Assembly (NCBI GenBank): GCA_034430835.1
Contig: DAOUDX010000065.1
Coordinates: 1 to 16,468 of the forward strand
DNA: 16,468 nt
Reading direction: 5' to 3'
Source: JAFGED01 sp034430835
GTDB lineage: Bacteria; Chloroflexota; Anaerolineae; B4-G1
Shown: in pieces, positions 1 through 7,675 of the stretch
How positions within the stretch are numbered: position 1 is the stretch's first letter
Layout of the letters: every line of letters starts with the position of its first letter
Position numbers and translations under genes: made by a program
The notes under the pieces: generated by a model
What the model saw: the letters and a program-made list of their open reading frames with translations, nothing else
What the model was told of the DNA's origin: nothing
The model's database searches: none

Positions 1-3000
1 CGTCGTCGCCGTCACCACGCTAACGCTGTTGGAGGCAGTGACGACAGCAGTGTAGTTCCCCACCGCCGGGTAGGTGTGGCTCACCACCGCCCCGCTGCCG
101 GTGGCGCTGTCGCCGAACTGCCAGGCGTAGGCCACGTCGCTGCCCCCCGTGACGGTCGCCGTCAGCGTGGTGGGCTGCCCCAGTGAAGTAGGACTGTCGT
201 TGGTCGCCGTGAGGCCGGCGATCGGCTCGCCGCCCTCCCCCGACACGCTGATGTAGCTCGTGCGCGTCAGGGTGTGCGTGTCGGTCGCCACCGCCGTCGT
301 CAGCGTCACCGTGTACACGCCGGGCGCGGTGTAGGCGTGCACCGGGTCGGTCAACGTGCTCGTCGCCCCATCGCCGAACGTCCACGTGTACCCCGTCGTG
401 CCATACAGCGGGGTGGACAGGTTGTCGAACGTCACTGTCAGCGGCGCGCTCCCGCTCAGCGGCGCGGCAGAGAAATCGGCCACCGGTATGCCATAGCGCC
501 CGGCGCAAACCCAGCCGCTGGCCTCACCCACGATCAGGAACAGGCCGCTCTCACTACCGTAGGCCACGTCCGGGCTCCAGCCGTACGGCGACAGGGTCAA
601 CCTGCCCCCATCCAGCGTGCCATCTCCCCACACCTGCTGCCCCTCGATGCCGTCCCCGTCTGCTTCCCACACGACCAGGTAGCGACCGCTGCGCCCGTCC
701 CAATCCAGCCGAGGGCGGGTCTGATCCCCGGCCGCGGTCGTCACGGCAAGGTTGCCGCCCACCAACGTCCCAGTGATCGACACCCGTTGGCCGTAGATGT
801 CCCAGTTGCCGTTGCGGTCGTCCTGCCAGACCACCAGGTATTCCTCGTCGTCTGCGTTGTACGCCACCCGCGGCCAGGGCGACTCCTTGTCGGCCGACGC
901 CAAGACGATCTCATTCCCCACTGTCGTCCCATCGGTCAGCACCCGCCGCGCCCGCAGGGAGTACTCCAGTTCGTTCGTGTGCATGTGCCAGACGACCAGA
1001 TACTCTCCGGCATCCGGGTTGGCGGCCACGTGCGGGCGGCCGTCTGGATAGCCCTCCTCCGTGATGGCAAAATGCTCCCCCACCAGCGTGCCCGAGGAGG
1101 AAATCCGCTGCCTGAGCACGTCCCACGCATCCCCCGAGTAGCTGTTCCATACCACCAGCCACTCGCCCGTCGCCGGCTGGTAGGCAACCGCAGGCCACAT
1201 TTGATAGGTGGGCGTGGTGTCAATCGCGATCTCCGATCCCACCAGCGCCCCGTTCGCCGCCACCCGCTGCGCGTAGACGTGCCACTCGCCGCTGGCCCGG
1301 CCGTCGTGCCAGGCCACCAGATAGCCCTCGGCGGCAGGGCTGTAGGCCACCGCCAGGCCACACTTCAGGCCGTCGGTGATCACGATGGAAAAGGCCTCGC
1401 CGGCGAGCGTCCCGTCAGAGCGCACCCGTTGCCCCTCGACGTCCCCGCTGCCGTTTTTCCACACCACCAGCCACTCGTCGTCGTCCGCGTTGTAGGCCAC
1501 CGCGGGCTGGTATGCGGACCAATCGGCCACCACCAGCGGGTCGCCGATCAGCGGGTCCACCACCACCGGGTACGTGGCCTCGGCCAGCCACGCTCCGGGG
1601 ACGACGATGCTCACGCGCTCGCCCTCCAGAATCAGGCGGGCAAAGACCTGCCGTCCCAGCGCATCGCGCACGAGCGCCCCGCCATAGGCCAGCACTTCCC
1701 GTCCCGAGGCGTCCAGAAAGACGATCCCCTCCCTATCGGAGCGATAGAGCGGCCGGAGGCCGGCGGCGGAGAACGTCCCCTCGATCGCCACGTCCTCCCC
1801 TGCTCTCACCCCCAGGGAACGGCTCAGCGTAAAGCTCTGCTTCACGGCCCCGTCCAGGAAGGCATACTCCTCACGCAGTCCGGCCAGGCGTTCGGCGGAG
1901 GCGCGGTTCTCTTCCACCCCGACTTCCGCCTTCGTAAGGGAGAGCGCCCGTTGCCCCAGGCGCACGCCCGACAGGGCGAACTCGACTACGATCTCTCCCT
2001 GCCCTGCCCACGGTACGTCCTGCCGCGTGAAGCGCAGCCGCTCGCCGTCGAAGCGCGCGGCGTAGCCCTTTCCCTCTGCCTGTGCTGCCCCCGTGCCATC
2101 CACGGCGACCGCAGGGACGTGGCCCTCCGCCGTCCCGGTCAGGGCGGCTGGGGGAACGTCCGAACCGGCGCTGACCTGCGTGGTCAGCGCACTCGCGGAA
2201 ACGAGCTCGACTGCCACGCGCGTGACGGCCGCTCCCGCGCGGACGGTGACGATGGCCGTTCCTACCTCTCGGGCAGCGATCAGTCTGAAGCGGGTGACGC
2301 CATCACGGCTGGGGGCCGTTCCCTCCGCCAGGCGTCCCAGGCTGGCGGAAGCCGTCAGCAGCGTGCCATCCGGGATCGGTTGGCCGCTCTCATCGCGCCC
2401 GGCCACCCAGATGCTGGCCTCGGACACACCGTCGGCCGGGAGACGATCGGGAACGGCCTGCACGCTGAGGGTGATCGGATCTTGCAGGCGAGGTGACAGC
2501 GATCGGTCCGATGGAGCGACCGGGCCAACACTACCCGCGGGGGTGGGCATCGAAGCGCTGGCCAGCGAGGCGCCGGCGCTCAAGACCGCGACCGTCAGCA
2601 GTACCGCCGCTAGCGGCCAGGCCCGTCCTTCGACTCTGAACCTCCGGTTCGCGCTCAGGACAGGCCGCCGCCACTTTTTCTTCCGGCTCAAGGCGGATCC
2701 TGCCATCAACGGTACCAGGAGCAGCAGCGTCGCGTCGGCCACCGGAGCGGTCGCAGCCATGGCTCCACCGCCTCCGGGGAGCATCGCCGACCCCGGCGCA
2801 GGCTGGACCAGCGTCTCCATCACGCTCACCCGGTTGCCCACCGCGTCCAACTCGTACACGTAGTGGCCCAGGAGGGAGCACGGCGCCGCCGTGCCCCTGC
2901 AGTGTTCGATCTCCACCCGCCGCCCGGCGTCGTCGTAGCTGTAGATGGAGACGACGCCGTTGGGCAACTGCACCCCGCTCAGCCGCCCGGCGGTGGTGTA

Positions 3001-5937
3001 GGTGTAGACCGTCACGCCGTTGTCCCAGTCGGTCACCGTCTGCAAGCGCCCCGCCGCGTTGTGGGTGTAGGTCACGACCTCCCCCGTCGGATAGACCAGG
3101 TGGGTGCGCCGCCCCGCCGCGTCGTACTCGTAGTGCGCGTCGCCCGTGGGCGCGTCGATGGTCAGGGGTCTGTACAGCACGTCGTAATCGTACGTCATGG
3201 CGCCCACCGCATCGGTCACCACCTCGCGGTTTCCCAGTGCGTCGTAGGACACCTCGACGGTGAAGCCGGGCGCGTCGCCGACGGCCGGATACTGAACCTG
3301 CGTCGGCCAGCCCAGGGCGTTGTAGGCGGTCGTCACGGTGATGGGACCGCCCGCGTCGGGATACACCTCGCCCACGCGCCGCCCGTGGCCGTCGTACTGG
3401 TACGCGGTGACGTGGCCCAGCGCGTCCTCCACGGCCACCCGCCGCCCGGCCAGGTCATAGGTGTAGACGGTTGTGTGCGTCAGCGCATCGGTCACCGCCA
3501 CCAGGTTGCCGCTCACGTCGTACGCGTACTCGGTGCGCACGTTGGTCTCGTGGTCGGCCGGCTCGCCGGGCTGGTCGTTCTCCACCACCGCGGCCAGCCT
3601 GCCGAGTGCGTCAACCTCGTACCGCGTGGCGATGCCGAGGCCATTGGTGATGACCGTGCGCCGCCCCAGCGCGTCGTAGCCGTACTGCGTGGTGTTGTCC
3701 AGGGCGTCTCGCGTCTCGACCAACCGCCCCGCTGTATCGTACACCGAGTACACCGCCACACCGTTGGCGTCGGTGATGACGGTACGCTGCCCCAGCGCAT
3801 CGTACCCGTATGCCGTGACGCCGCCCAGCGGGTCGGCCTGCGCGATCAATCGCCCGGCCCCGTCGTAGGTGTAGACCGTCGTGTGGCCCAGCCCGTCCGT
3901 CGTCGCCACGCGCCGTCCCAATGCGTCGTACGTCGTCGTCACGGTGGCGGAGAGGGCGTTCGTCGTCGTGACCAGCCGTCCCGCCGCGTCGTAGGCGTAA
4001 GTGGTGGAGTGCCCCTCGGCGTCGATGGTCTCGACCCGCCGCCCCAGCACGTCGTAGACCGTCGTGGTGGTGCCGGAGAGGGCGTTCGTCGTCGTCACCA
4101 GCCGTCCCACGTCGTCGTACGTGTAGGTGGTGGTGATGCGCTCGTCGGCCACGGCTACCTGCGCCTCCACCTGGCCCAGGCCGTTATACACCGTCTCCGA
4201 GCGCACGTCCCGGTCGGGCTCGTCCGGTTCGTAGACGCCATCCTCATAGTTCTGGATGACGGCCACCTGACGACCAAGGTCGTCGTACTCGGTGCGCGTC
4301 TCCCGGCCGGCCGGGTCGATGCGCGCGACCACCCGGCCGCCGTCGTCGTAGGCCGTCTCGCTGAGCAGGTTGTAGTACCCCCCCTCACTCCCCCCCTGGG
4401 AGGGGGGGATGGTGTAGTTCTGCGGGTAGCCGGGCAGGTAGTTGCGCCACACGCGCACGGGGCGGTTCAGCTCGTCGTACTCGGTGTACGTGACGGTGCC
4501 CGACGTCATCTGTGATGACGCGGTGTCGGTGACGAGGATCTGGCTTCCTACGACATCGTAGCCGTACTCGGTCACCAGGTTGTAGGTGTTCTGATAGTTC
4601 TGCGGCTGGCCGGGCAGGTAGTTGTGCCAGGTGCGCTTGACCCGGTTCAACTCGTCGTACTCGGTGTAAGTGACGGTGCCCAGGGTGTCGGTCACCAGGG
4701 TCTGGTTCCCTACGGCGTCATACCCGTACTCGGTGATCAGGTTGTAGGTGTCCTGGTAGTTCTGCGGCTGGCCGGGCAGGTAGTTGCGTGTGGTGCGCTC
4801 CACCCGCCCCTGCCCGTCGTACTCGGTATAAGTGACGGTGCCAAGCGTGTCGGTCACCAGTATCTGGCGGCCCGCGTCGTCGTAGCCGTACTCGGTGACC
4901 AGATTGTAGGTGTTCTGATAGTTCTGCGGCTGGCCGGGCAGGTAGTTGCGTGTGGTGCGTGCCACCTGCCCCGCCGTGTCGTACTCGGTGTAGGAGACCA
5001 TCCCTAGCGTGTCGGTCACCAGCACCCGCCGCCCGACCGCGTCGTAGCCGTACTCGGTGACGAGGTTGTACATATCCTGGTGGTTCTGCGGATAGCCGGG
5101 CAGGACGTTGCGCGTGACGCGCACCAAGTTGTCCCCAGCGTCGTACGCGTTGACGGTGACGAGGGCATGCGGTGTGTTGGCGTACTGCGTGACGGTGATC
5201 AGGCGGCCCACTCCGTCGTAGCCGTAGGTGGTCACGTGCCCCAGAGTATCGGTGACGGCGGTGCGCTGGCCGAACGCATCGTAGCCGTATGCCGTCACGC
5301 TGCCCAGCGGGTCCTCCTGCGCCACCAACAGCCCGGTGGCATTGTACGTGTAGACGGTGGTGTGACCCAGCGCGTCGCTCGCGGCGACCAGGTTGTTGTA
5401 CTCGTCGTAGGTGTAGACGGTGGTGTGGGTTAGCGCATCGGTGTACATCGTCAGGTGGCCGCGGTCGTCATACGCCATCTGTGTGGCCCCGCCCAGCGGG
5501 TCGGTGACCTGCTCCGGCCGCCCGGCCGGGTCGAAGACGTACTGCGTCGTGTGGCCGTTTCCATCGGTGGTCGAGGTCCAGTTGAAGTACGGATCGTAGG
5601 TGCGCGAGCTCGTGCCCCCACAGCAGCCGTTCTGCTGCGCGGCCAGCGTGCCGTGGACGTCGTAGGTGTGCACCTCCACGTCTCCCACCGCGTTGGTGAT
5701 GGTGACGACGCCGCCCGCGCCGTACTCGAGTTCGAGCGGCTGGACCGACGTATCGCCCTCCCACTGGCGCACGGCGCGCCAGGCGCCGTCGATCTCGGCG
5801 CCTGTGCTGAGCGAAGTCCAAGCGGGCTGTACACCAGCGTGGAGGTGGCGTCCATAGCGAACCCGTGCGGGGTACCAGGGGGCCACCAGTTGGCTGTGGC
5901 TGGCGACATTGCAGGCAGATACGCGCTCTTGTTCCAC
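1..5937 (-). CDS. Giant RHS/YD-repeat - Ig-like - beta-propeller - PKD protein, partial
   Basis: The minus-strand frame is open from the TAG at 5956-5958 to the left edge, so the C-terminus is missing. Counting from a GTG at 5937: YD/RHS repeats at about 92-1040; hydrophobic segments at about 1063-1080 and 1107-1126 flanking a basic loop with RKKKWRR; a Big_1/invasin-type Ig-like domain at about 1152-1247; a YPVVVDPLI motif at 1456; seven LVVW repeats at 1477-1818; PKD domains (FGDGATS, FGDSATG) from 1819. By family knowledge this is an envelope or secreted protein whose YD repeats form a beta-shell and whose PKD domains mediate adhesion. The start is doubtful: GTG 5937 overlaps the upstream gene's stop and lacks a Shine-Dalgarno site or signal peptide, and the first in-frame ATG is at 5478. 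An internal ATG at 2760, ten bases after GGAGG, could start a separate secreted protein. It could therefore be one fusion, or a truncated RHS fragment read into a second gene. Confidence 0.75.
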   Translation of the reverse strand, partial: MEQERVSACNVASHSQLVAPWYPARVRYGRHLHAGVQPAWTSLSTGAEIDGAWRAVRQWEGDTSVQPLELEYGAGGVVTITNAVGDVEVHTYDVHGTLAAQQNGCCGGTSSRTYDPYFNWTSTTDGNGHTTQYVFDPAGRPEQVTDPLGGATQMAYDDRGHLTMYTDALTHTTVYTYDEYNNLVAASDALGHTTVYTYNATGLLVAQEDPLGSVTAYGYDAFGQRTAVTDTLGHVTTYGYDGVGRLITVTQYANTPHALVTVNAYDAGDNLVRVTRNVLPGYPQNHQDMYNLVTEYGYDAVGRRVLVTDTLGMVSYTEYDTAGQVARTTRNYLPGQPQNYQNTYNLVTEYGYDDAGRQILVTDTLGTVTYTEYDGQGRVERTTRNYLPGQPQNYQDTYNLITEYGYDAVGNQTLVTDTLGTVTYTEYDELNRVKRTWHNYLPGQPQNYQNTYNLVTEYGYDVVGSQILVTDTASSQMTSGTVTYTEYDELNRPVRVWRNYLPGYPQNYTIPPSQGGSEGGYYNLLSETAYDDGGRVVARIDPAGRETRTEYDDLGRQVAVIQNYEDGVYEPDEPDRDVRSETVYNGLGQVEAQVAVADERITTTYTYDDVGRLVTTTNALSGTTTTVYDVLGRRVETIDAEGHSTTYAYDAAGRLVTTTNALSATVTTTYDALGRRVATTDGLGHTTVYTYDGAGRLIAQADPLGGVTAYGYDALGQRTVITDANGVAVYSVYDTAGRLVETRDALDNTTQYGYDALGRRTVITNGLGIATRYEVDALGRLAAVVENDQPGEPADHETNVRTEYAYDVSGNLVAVTDALTHTTVYTYDLAGRRVAVEDALGHVTAYQYDGHGRRVGEVYPDAGGPITVTTAYNALGWPTQVQYPAVGDAPGFTVEVSYDALGNREVVTDAVGAMTYDYDVLYRPLTIDAPTGDAHYEYDAAGRRTHLVYPTGEVVTYTHNAAGRLQTVTDWDNGVTVYTYTTAGRLSGVQLPNGVVSIYSYDDAGRRVEIEHCRGTAAPCSLLGHYVYELDAVGNRVSVMETLVQPAPGSAMLPGGGGAMAATAPVADATLLLLVPLMAGSALSRKKKWRRPVLSANRRFRVEGRAWPLAAVLLTVAVLSAGASLASASMPTPAGSVGPVAPSDRSLSPRLQDPITLSVQAVPDRLPADGVSEASIWVAGRDESGQPIPDGTLLTASASLGRLAEGTAPSRDGVTRFRLIAAREVGTAIVTVRAGAAVTRVAVELVSASALTTQVSAGSDVPPAALTGTAEGHVPAVAVDGTGAAQAEGKGYAARFDGERLRFTRQDVPWAGQGEIVVEFALSGVRLGQRALSLTKAEVGVEENRASAERLAGLREEYAFLDGAVKQSFTLSRSLGVRAGEDVAIEGTFSAAGLRPLYRSDREGIVFLDASGREVLAYGGALVRDALGRQVFARLILEGERVSIVVPGAWLAEATYPVVVDPLIGDPLVVADWSAYQPAVAYNADDDEWLVVWKNGSGDVEGQRVRSDGTLAGEAFSIVITDGLKCGLAVAYSPAAEGYLVAWHDGRASGEWHVYAQRVAANGALVGSEIAIDTTPTYQMWPAVAYQPATGEWLVVWNSYSGDAWDVLRQRISSSGTLVGEHFAITEEGYPDGRPHVAANPDAGEYLVVWHMHTNELEYSLRARRVLTDGTTVGNEIVLASADKESPWPRVAYNADDEEYLVVWQDDRNGNWDIYGQRVSITGTLVGGNLAVTTAAGDQTRPRLDWDGRSGRYLVVWEADGDGIEGQQVWGDGTLDGGRLTLSPYGWSPDVAYGSESGLFLIVGEASGWVCAGRYGIPVADFSAAPLSGSAPLTVTFDNLSTPLYGTTGYTWTFGDGATSTLTDPVHAYTAPGVYTVTLTTAVATDTHTLTRTSYISVSGEGGEPIAGLTATNDSPTSLGQPTTLTATVTGGSDVAYAWQFGDSATGSGAVVSHTYPAVGNYTAVVTASNSVSVVTATT
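484..1509 (-). repeat. Seven imperfect ~49-residue 'AYxxxxxEYLVVW' repeats, probable beta-propeller
   Basis: Residues 1477-1818 of the large minus-strand protein hold seven units with the pattern P-x-VAY-x(6)-E-Y/W-LVVW, then an acidic stretch, then a QRV-x-x-x-GTLVG strand. Examples are EWLVVWKNGSGDVEGQRV, EYLVVWQDDRNGNWDIYGQRV and a degenerate last unit, LFLIVGEASG. Seven units of this length fit a seven-bladed propeller. That fold is an inference; the repeats themselves are directly visible. Confidence 0.85.
4381..4413 (-). repeat. GC-rich palindromic in-frame insert coding PPSQGGSEGG
   Basis: The plus strand shows runs of C, then CTGGGA, then a run of G, which is a strong inverted repeat. 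On the minus strand it encodes IPPSQGGSEGG between QNYT and YYNLLSE. Sister units have only QNYQNTYN at this place, so about 10 residues have been added without breaking the frame. Short palindromes of this kind encoding Pro/Gln/Gly peptides are known as dispersed repeats in some bacterial genomes. Whether this one is dispersed cannot be judged from a single copy. Confidence 0.6.
4418..5091 (-). repeat. Four near-identical 54-codon tandem units inside the YD array
   Basis: Consecutive occurrences of the codons for PQN, in the context NYLPGQPQNY, have their low-coordinate ends at 5083, 4921, 4759, 4597 and 4417. The spacings are 162, 162, 162 and 180 bases. Each unit reads PQN-YQ-TYNLVTEYGYD, then LVTDTLGTVTYTEYD, then an R-x-x-R stretch. 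The rest of the YD array is far more diverged, so these units look recently amplified. The 180-base unit is longer because of an 18-base palindromic insertion. Confidence 0.92.
4501..4521 (-). repeat. 18-base in-frame insertion with a perfect 7-bp palindrome
   Basis: The plus strand contains CGTCATC-TGT-GATGACG (4504-4520), a perfect 7-bp stem with a 3-base loop. On the minus strand it adds residues ASSQMTS in place of the Leu in VTDTLGTVT, lengthening that repeat unit from 162 to 180 bases. The frame is preserved. Confidence 0.65.
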
Positions 5938-6275
5938 TAGAAGGTAGCAAGACGGCTAATGCAGGTGCATATACCCACTGCCGCGAAAAGCCCTCCTGTG
6001 AACAAGAGGAAGAATCCCATAGCGATGACCCCCTCTGCTGGTGGTCGGTAGAATGGCACGTGTTTGGCTAGCCACTTCAGCAGATGGTTGGGGGCACATA
6101 CTAGAGTCATGCCCAGGTTTGCCAGAGACACCCCAATTAGCAGTTCTGAGGCAATGTTGCCCCACGAGTCAGGATCTGCGGGCATTGAGTCCACCCAGTC
6201 CATCGTCAGAATAATGACCAGGGCGGCCAACATTGCAATCCCACTCAGCCTATAGGCCGGTTTCCTCCAGTACAA
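5937..6275 (-). CDS. Small three-helix membrane protein of unknown function
   Basis: A 112-residue protein that I do not recognise. Three hydrophobic stretches are clear: about 11-28 (LSGIAMLAALVIILTMDWV), about 42-63 (IASELLIGVSLANLGMTLV) and about 84-106 (VIAMGFFLLFTGGLFAAVG). The loop between helices 2 and 3 is basic and aromatic (NHLLKWLAKHVPFYRPP), suggesting a cytoplasmic face. The start is TTG at 6275-6273, chosen because AGGGAGG lies exactly seven bases upstream. The gene sits 75 bases downstream of glgC on the same strand, so it could be co-transcribed. Its TAG stop overlaps the first in-frame GTG of the RHS frame (TAGTG), which would allow translational coupling. The DNA here looks less GC-rich than its neighbours. 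A role as partner or immunity protein for the RHS product is possible but unsupported. Confidence 0.7.
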   Translation of the reverse strand: MYWRKPAYRLSGIAMLAALVIILTMDWVDSMPADPDSWGNIASELLIGVSLANLGMTLVCAPNHLLKWLAKHVPFYRPPAEGVIAMGFFLLFTGGLFAAVGICTCISRLATF

Positions 6276-6282
6276 CCTGCAT

Positions 6283-6289
6283 CCTCCCT
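6283..6289 (-). promoter_or_regulatory. Ribosome binding site deciding the TTG start at 6275
   Basis: On the minus strand AGGGAGG is followed by seven bases and then TTG TAC TGG. The ATG two bases after this site opens a different frame that ends after ten codons, so the TTG is the start that gives a sensible membrane protein. Confidence 0.65.
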
Positions 6290-6350
6290 TTAATCACTGT
6301 CAAGTACCCAGTTTTGCTTCTCCAAACTGTGTTGCACCAGACCACCGGGC

Positions 6351-7604
6351 TCAGATGACCGTCCCATCGGGAATGACGGCATTCTTGGGGATGACGACGA
6401 TGCCGTCCTGGATGACGTAATCCTCTGTCTCTACGAGCTCCGTTTCGGTCTCGTGGGGGCGGACGATCACGCCCACTCCGATGCGGGCGTTCTTGTCGAT
6501 AATGGCGCCTTCGACGCGGCAGCCGGGGCCGATGCCCACGTCGGGTATGCCTTGCCTGCGGTTCTCCACCTTGCGATCCGGCATCTCGTAAAAGTCGGCC
6601 CCCATCATCACCGTCCGCGTGACGTGCGCGTCCGGCCCGATGATGCTGCGCAGCCCGATCACCGATTCGCGGATGTCGGCCTTCTCGATGATGCATCCCT
6701 CCGCCAGCACCGAGCGATCCAGGTGGCAGCCGTCGGCGCGGGAGGGGGGCAGGAAGCGCGGGCGGGTGTAGATGGGGTACTTGGGGTTGAAAAAGTCAAA
6801 GGGCGGATTGGGGAGTGTGAGAGCCAGGTTGGCTTCGTAAAAGGCGCGAATCGTGCCGATGTCTTCCCAGTAGCCGTCGAACAGAAAGGCGTACACCCGG
6901 CGGCCCTCGATGGCTGCCGGGATGATCTGCCTGCCAAAGTCCTCGGCCTGTGATTCCTCCAGCACCTCGCGCAGCACGTCGGATCGGAAGATGTAGATGC
7001 CCATCGAGGCCAGGCAAGGGCGCTCGCTGCCAGGGATGCATTCCAGGGCATCAAGTTCTTCGGGCAGAGGTTTCTCGTGAAAGGAGGTGGTGCGGCCCTC
7101 CTCGTCGGTCTTGAGTACGCCGAAGCGCGGCGCGTCGGCCAGGGCCACCGGCTGCGCGGCGACGGTCACGTCGGCCCGCCGGTCGCGATGGAATTCGATG
7201 AACTCCCCGTAGTCCATCCGGTACAGGTGATCGCCCGAAAGGATCAGGATGTCCTCGACGCGGGTGTTGAAAAAGTGAGGGAGCTGCTTGCGCACGGCGT
7301 CGGCTGTGCCCTGGTACCAGTCCATGCCGCTGGTCGTCTCCTCGGCGGCCAGGATATCGACGAACCCGCCGGAGAACAGGTCGAACTTGTAGGTCTGGAA
7401 GATGTGGCGGTGAAGGGAGGCCGAGAGGAATTGGGTCAGTACATAGATCTTGTGGATGTCAGAGTTGAGACAGTTGCTGATTGGGATGTCGATCAGGCGG
7501 TATCTGCCGGCGATGGGCACGGCCGGCTTGGCTCGCAGTTTGGTCAGTGGATACAGGCGTGACCCGCGACCTCCGCCCAAGATAACGGCCAGTACGTCTC
7601 TCAT
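6351..7604 (-). CDS. glgC: Glucose-1-phosphate adenylyltransferase (ADP-glucose pyrophosphorylase)
   Basis: A 417-residue cytoplasmic enzyme that makes ADP-glucose from ATP and glucose-1-phosphate, the committed step of bacterial glycogen synthesis. The N-terminal nucleotidyltransferase domain carries GGGRGSRLYPLT near residue 10, the RAKPAVPIAGRYRLIDIPIS block, and the metal-binding region SGDHLYRMDY. Later come the FHEKP sugar-phosphate motif and YWEDIGTI. The C-terminal third is a left-handed beta-helix ending in the family's usual VIQDGIVVIPKNAVIPDGTVI. Length matches the family (about 400-430). The ATG at 7604 was chosen over an open extension that runs antisense through the HDAC gene: homology begins at MRDVLAVILGGG and AGGAGG lies eight bases upstream. 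It is divergent from the HDAC-like gene. No other glycogen gene is in the window. Confidence 0.97.
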   Translation of the reverse strand: MRDVLAVILGGGRGSRLYPLTKLRAKPAVPIAGRYRLIDIPISNCLNSDIHKIYVLTQFLSASLHRHIFQTYKFDLFSGGFVDILAAEETTSGMDWYQGTADAVRKQLPHFFNTRVEDILILSGDHLYRMDYGEFIEFHRDRRADVTVAAQPVALADAPRFGVLKTDEEGRTTSFHEKPLPEELDALECIPGSERPCLASMGIYIFRSDVLREVLEESQAEDFGRQIIPAAIEGRRVYAFLFDGYWEDIGTIRAFYEANLALTLPNPPFDFFNPKYPIYTRPRFLPPSRADGCHLDRSVLAEGCIIEKADIRESVIGLRSIIGPDAHVTRTVMMGADFYEMPDRKVENRRQGIPDVGIGPGCRVEGAIIDKNARIGVGVIVRPHETETELVETEDYVIQDGIVVIPKNAVIPDGTVI

Positions 7605-7645
7605 GGCGCTAACCTCCTGGTTGTGTGCTGGGGTAGGGTGACACG

Positions 7646-7675
7646 ATCTTACATCACTCTCGTGTTTTGCGCCAA
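7646..7675 (-). promoter_or_regulatory. Possible glgC promoter
   Basis: On the minus strand TTGGCG (7675-7670) and TAAGAT (7651-7646) are separated by 18 bases. Each hexamer matches four of six sigma-70 consensus positions, and the -10 ends 41 bases before the glgC start. This is a moderate match read by eye, not a confirmed site. Confidence 0.4.

Larger units (their letters stand above)
2818..5664 (-). repeat. Array of about 40 YD/RHS repeat units
   Basis: Within the large minus-strand frame, the signature Y-D-x-x-G-R and its variants recur about every 20-25 codons, for example YDAVGRR, YDALGQR, YDGAGRL and YDDLGRQ. I counted about 40 units by eye. The array begins at the TYDVHG unit (residue 92), soon followed by a Cys-Cys-Gly-Gly stretch, and ends with LDAVGNRVSV near residue 1037. 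YD repeats in Tc-toxin and RHS proteins form a large beta-cage. The conserved core-closing region that usually follows (DPxG-type motif) is not seen here. Confidence 0.93.

Noticed and set aside
274..2496. 740-codon open frame on the plus strand
   Set aside because: It is the exact codon-aligned antisense of the large minus-strand protein, whose Ig-like, propeller and PKD domains are recognisable. The plus translation is Arg/His-rich with no known motif; GC-rich codon bias removes stops from it.
2863..4515. 550-codon open frame on the plus strand, with repetitive translation
   Set aside because: It is antisense to the YD array and its regular look (VVG, RRHQ) is only the mirror image of the YD codons.
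6276..6350. TTGACA on the minus strand upstream of the small membrane protein gene
   Set aside because: The hexamer sits so close to the start that its -10 box would fall on the TTG codon, and no A/T-rich hexamer lies at the right distance. Read-through from glgC is as likely.
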